Below, piece by piece: positions 62,001 to 64,000 of a stretch of DNA of 64,000 nt (positions are counted from its first letter, which is position 1; each line of letters starts with the position of its first letter). The notes below the pieces were generated by a model. The model had not been told where the DNA came from. It did no database searches and was given only the letters and a program-made list of their open reading frames with translations. Both the position numbers and the translations under genes were made by a program. This DNA is from Mucilaginibacter sp. UR6-1 (lineage in GTDB: Bacteria > Bacteroidota > Bacteroidia > Sphingobacteriales > Sphingobacteriaceae): the NCBI RefSeq assembly GCF_020880975.1, contig NZ_JAJIWP010000001.1:1054001-1118000 (forward strand), in the 5' to 3' direction.

Positions 62001-63887
62001 ACTAACCGTTATAGCCGCCGCTTGGCCTGCGTTAATGGTAAGATTGTTTGCAGCAAGCACAGGTGCCGCGGGCAAAACTTGTACGCTTACAGTAGCTTGT
62101 GAACGGGCGGTGCTAATACAACCGGTAGCATTTTCAGCCTCAACATAATAACTGGTGTTGGCTGTTAAAGCGGGCGTGGTAAAATTGGCACCGGTAAACA
62201 CTGGTGTGCCGCCTGTAGGTGTGGCATACCATCGATAAATTACACCACTTACTGGTGCCGCTATATTAAAAGCGGCCGTTCCTCCTGTACAGATGGTTAC
62301 AGTACTGTTACTTAAAACAGGCGTAGCCGGTAACGGGTTAATTGTAGCGGTTACCTGTGTACGCGTTGGGCTGATGCAGGTGCCGCCCGCAATGGCTTCG
62401 GCATAAAAAACAGTATCAGTTGTTAATGCACCTGTTGTAAAGGTATTTCCTGTAAAAACCGGAACGCCGCCTGTTGCTGTAGTATACCAGCGCACGCTAA
62501 CCCCTGTTACCGCCGGGGCCGAAAATGTGGCCTGCTGACCAGGACAAACACTTAAAGTATTATTGGCTACTACCGGTGCTGCGGGTATTGGATTTACATT
62601 TATGGTTACCGCTGTACGGTCTGAAGCATCAGTACAACCGGCGCGCGATGCTGAAACATAGTAGGTTGTATTTGCATTAAGCGCTGGTGTAGTAAAGCTG
62701 TTACCGGTAAAAACAGGAGTGCCCCCAGTAGATGCGGTATACCAGTTAAATACTGTATTTGGCACGGTACCGGCAGTTAAGGTTACACTACTGCCCGCAC
62801 AACTTTGTACCGTATTTGTTGCAGTGCCGTTAAAGCTGATCACCGGCCGTGGTATTACCCTGTTTGCTTCATAAAAATTAAGGGTTGACAGCACATTGGC
62901 CAAACTACTGCCTAAGCGGAGCTGCACCCTGTCAAACGTGCTGCCTGGCGCGTAAGTTATGGTTACCCGGCGGCGGTTGCCTTCAAGATCAAGCAAGCGT
63001 ACTGATAGTAAGGCCGAATTAAAATATATCTCGTCGTTATTATTAGCATTACCTGAAAATGTGTTTAGGGATATGCGCGACAGCACCCCGGCATCAATGA
63101 GGCCTTGCGGAATACCCAATGTTACACGCACAGAATCACCGATTACCGAAGGTGATGAAAAAATAACCGTTTGCTGCGCATAAGCACCGGCTATGTTTAC
63201 CCCGGCGTTAAGGGTTGACGCGGTGTTGATATTGCCATCAATAGCGTTTTGCGGATTTGCAACACCGCCAACATCAACACCTAAATTTAAAAGACCAGCC
63301 GATATGCCGTGTAATTCATCAACCGCGGTATTACATGGCGCCGGGCCGGGCCCATAAAAATAGGAATCGTATACATATAAATTACTTAATACACCAAGCA
63401 GGCCGCCATTAAGTGTTACACGTATACGATCATAGGTTTGTGTGGGTGTAAACCCTACCTCAAACTGGTTATTGTTGCTTACAGCCGTTAATAAAGTTGC
63501 CGCGCTGTATGATGGCCCTGCCGTAGCGGCACCATTGTAGGCACGTATCGAAAGACCGCCAAGTAAGGTCAGATCAGCCAGGTTATCTCCTGTACCAAGC
63601 TTTATCCTTATGGGGGTATTAGCAGCAGGTTTTGTGCTGCCTGTAAATATCAGTTCCTGGTAAGTACTGGCAGCCAACCCAACAGCCACATTAATTACCG
63701 AATATGTTTGCGGGTTTCCATCAACTGCATTACCCGCGTTTTGTACAATACAATTTGCGCAAAGCAGCCCTTCGCGGCCATTGCGCTGGTCATCAGCATA
63801 AATACGTTGAGCACGAATTTTGTAAGATGAAAACAGGAGCAGGCACAAAATAAAACTGCACCTGCCAATAAAGGTAAATATGCGCAT
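55998..63887 (-). CDS. Giant T9SS surface protein with Ig-like repeats and gliding-type C-terminus
   Basis: This 2629-residue secreted protein has a signal peptide (about 1-26), five discoidin-like jelly-roll modules (about 27-180, 185-345, 693-860, 1105-1270, 1605-1770), each with a cysteine-rich VNGLxCxGC-type or related start, and 19 Ig-like repeats each bearing the WYxxxTGGxPVFTG motif. One fibronectin type III domain (about 2455-2545) and a gliding-motility CHU_C/type B C-terminal sorting domain (about 2545-2629: PNAFTPNGDGNNDILYVYG) close the chain. It should be exported by the T9SS and displayed at the surface as an adhesin-like rod. The SprF-like gene directly downstream is the expected helper. 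Confidence 0.93.
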   Translation of the reverse strand: MRIFTFIGRCSFILCLLLFSSYKIRAQRIYADDQRNGREGLLCANCIVQNAGNAVDGNPQTYSVINVAVGLAASTYQELIFTGSTKPAANTPIRIKLGTGDNLADLTLLGGLSIRAYNGAATAGPSYSAATLLTAVSNNNQFEVGFTPTQTYDRIRVTLNGGLLGVLSNLYVYDSYFYGPGPAPCNTAVDELHGISAGLLNLGVDVGGVANPQNAIDGNINTASTLNAGVNIAGAYAQQTVIFSSPSVIGDSVRVTLGIPQGLIDAGVLSRISLNTFSGNANNNDEIYFNSALLSVRLLDLEGNRRRVTITYAPGSTFDRVQLRLGSSLANVLSTLNFYEANRVIPRPVISFNGTATNTVQSCAGSSVTLTAGTVPNTVFNWYTASTGGTPVFTGNSFTTPALNANTTYYVSASRAGCTDASDRTAVTINVNPIPAAPVVANNTLSVCPGQQATFSAPAVTGVSVRWYTTATGGVPVFTGNTFTTGALTTDTVFYAEAIAGGTCISPTRTQVTATINPLPATPVLSNSTVTICTGGTAAFNIAAPVSGVIYRWYATPTGGTPVFTGANFTTPALTANTSYYVEAENATGCISTARSQATVSVQVLPAAPVLAANNLTINAGQAAAITVSNAQTGVTYNWYTSATASTPVFTGITYTTPALFISTSYYVEAVNAAGCSAATRTSITINVAIDNNSPCTFANAQTSSVNGLCVGCSIINGALATDADTTTYSTVNVLAGLSGGYAEQELRFQQPGFAGDTLRFEIQTPVSIADVNVAGSIEIALYNNTTQVVRYGLDNGLVKLRPIGGSNRYMVSVPATGSYDRATIRLNSGVASLLTSLRVYYALQTYPAPVLASIPEICAGSTAQLNITSPATGVFNWYTTPTGGTPVYTGANFTTPQLTANTIYYIENLRNGCAGSVRYPVQVLVGDPPAKPVVVPASASINSGETITLTANVANNTVVKWYTSASGGTPVFTGTSFTTPELTSNTTYYAESSTGGCTNPDRTAVTITVVPAVVPDVAVTPPTQSVNPGSSATLTATSTTAGVIFNWYTTPTGGTSIYTGATFNTPAVFNNTTYYAEAVVEVTGVRSAVRAAGLVNVNATDETPVPCDAAISQTTDVNGLICIGCSVANATGAVDADANTFSRLNVPVGLLNAYAQQTLRFANTGRAGDSLIVELGIPGTLADVGVLSQIAIATYNGNTYNNDRFTLNGSLLNVRLVNGTSRVRIAFRTGADFDRVEVRLNAAVAGLFDGLNIYSASQAVAAPVITNASVAACEGTQATLTATVPDHVTVRWYTTPTGGTPVFTGNVFNTPALTANVTYYAEASRTASGCVQTVRTPVSITVTLQPDVPVVSVPNATICANTTATFAAQPVTGVTFNWYSVPTGGTPVFTGATFITPALTASTSYYVEATAGACGSSARTQVTANVTPAPLVPQIAQAGTETCSGSSAVLTATSTEPGVTFRWYTTATGGNPVFTGAQFTTPELSSSTSYYVEAVNGECVSDSRAQANVTVNPAPDNPTVVVTPAGGQVSSGQSASITASSATAGATFRWYTSASGGTPIFTGTTFTTPALSSTTTYYVEASIAATGCVSVSRTPVTITVNPVFSTNCDLASTQTNDVNGGLACVGCTISDADNSVNTDTTDFSQLNLPISGGGSYVAQTLVFADAGLAGDTVKLKMSVPASLTSAAVLQRLQIASFNGATYNNDRVNLNSGISLQLLGNGQTAIIKFVPATVYDRVEIRLNSVAAAVFNTLNVYYASKQIEQPQVAAGTLNICSGSTATFTVNNERAGVIYRWYSTPTGGVPLFTGTSFTTPELSTTATYYVESVRETNNCANPGRVAVTANVTPLPANPVFADNSTVICAGESVTLTVTNANGATVRWYNAATNGTLLFTGASYIVTPVTNAVYYAELSNGDCTSPTRTAANVTVNQRPSAPGVQNANVQVCPGETAVLQVANPEAGVTYRWYSAATGGTALFAGTAYTTPAVTANSIYYVEAATTSTGCINNGGRTAVNVIINDAPAAPALSAALTQVCNGGSVTITVVNPVTGHIYNWYTVATGGTPIFTGTSFTVNGVTTDGVYYVEAVSSSSCVSSTRTQTNIDVLPIPQQPQATLAGGGNAVCAGSAATLVITNPQADLVYRWYTSLTGGTPVFTGTEYTTPALSANTTYYVEAANAGNCASSARTAVNVTVSTLPATPVLADADISVCSGGTATFTISSPQAGLTYNWYDSPARTNLLFTGTAYTTPVVTANKTFYISAINSTGCASNNVAIAEVTLSPSPQAPVITQGASVQTCAGNTVTLTVSNAESGSSYRWFTGATGGSPVFTGTVYSPVVTASSTYYVEALNAGGCASSTRTSVTVTVVPPPAAPQITSQNAGICPGSSATLTATSATGTTIRWYTSQTGGTPVFTGTSFNTPALNTSTTYYAEAVFDNGGCTSLTRKAVQVIVFQQLAALVVSITETNTSSVTISWTSITGAGGYQVSVDNGQTFTDAGNTTTYTVTGLQSGETISIVVRAIGTADCQTSSNSVLVKATARTPDNLIFVPNAFTPNGDGNNDILYVYGSVIKSMTFNVYTQWGENIFRSNTQANGWDGTYKGTRQPVGVYVYYLDIVTNDGQKIFKKGTITLLR
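56545..62860 (-). repeat. 19 Ig-like coding repeats
   Basis: The adhesin gene contains 19 copies of an approximately 80-residue module with the core (F/Y/R)WYxxxTGGxPVFTGxxFTTPxL. They occur in blocks of 4, 3, 4 and 8, separated by the jelly-roll modules. The repeats vary in sequence, so they are not recent identical duplications. Confidence 0.9.
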
Positions 63888-64000
63888 ACAGACGTGTTAG
63901 GTTAATGATTGCTTTTCGCCTAACTTACGTCTGCTTACCAAATGAGGTTTGGAAACACTTTGTTCACTTGCCAAACCAAATAACTCATCTGTTCAGTATT

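Noticed and set aside
56545..62860. Regular spacing that could suggest a CRISPR array or tandem DNA repeat
   Set aside because: The periodicity is about 240 bases, in frame, and encodes divergent Ig-like modules; there are no short identical repeats with unique spacers.

Overview
The window comes from a Bacteroidota chromosome, most likely the family Sphingobacteriaceae (Mucilaginibacter- or Pedobacter-like). The evidence is three SusC/SusD pairs with glycoside hydrolases (polysaccharide utilization loci, PULs), a hybrid two-component regulator, an ECF sigma/FecR/STN-SusC signalling set, a type IX secretion (T9SS) surface protein with a gliding-type C-terminus, scarce Shine-Dalgarno sequences and a moderately AT-rich composition. 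I saw no rRNA, tRNA, CRISPR array, insertion sequence or prophage.

Layout. 1-2967: 3' part of a TonB siderophore receptor and a PepSY membrane protein (iron uptake). 3040-8528: AraC regulator, short-chain dehydrogenase, manganese catalase, Pif1-like helicase with HRDC end, and a small unknown protein. 8679-18325: PUL 1, with GH2 and DUF1080 on the + strand facing GH130, a LamG lipoprotein, SusD and SusC on the - strand. 18614-31691: a LacI regulator and then PUL 2, a fructan locus (hybrid sensor with periplasmic sugar-binding domain, MFS sugar importer, fructokinase, SusC, SusD, GH32). It matches the known Bacteroides thetaiotaomicron fructan locus in content. 31798-45244: PUL 3, read leftwards from an ECF sigma factor and FecR through STN-SusC, SusD, GH89, a HGSNAT/NagX-like membrane acetyltransferase and GH92-LamG. 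Its enzymes point to a glycan with alpha-GlcNAc and alpha-mannose.

45431-49819: sodium/proton antiporter, lipoprotein alpha/beta hydrolase, VF530 DNA-binding protein, and a DEAD-box-type helicase with degenerate motifs. 49984-52860: a compact four-gene operon (SAM methyltransferase, PurM/HypE-like protein, divergent ThiE-like protein, Trm112-like zinc protein) behind a clear TPP riboswitch with a terminator hairpin. This is the best candidate in the window for an undescribed system. 53027-63887: three overlapping or nearly touching genes for a 2629-residue T9SS surface protein with 19 Ig-like repeats, a PorP/SprF-like membrane protein and a PD40-OmpA protein.

The working logic is mainly glycan scavenging. 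Each SusCD pair has its own regulator: probably LacI near PUL 1, the fructose-sensing hybrid system for PUL 2, and sigma/anti-sigma transduction for PUL 3. Surface display and thiamine-responsive metabolism occupy the right end. All functional calls rest on reading motifs and gene order; no database search was run.
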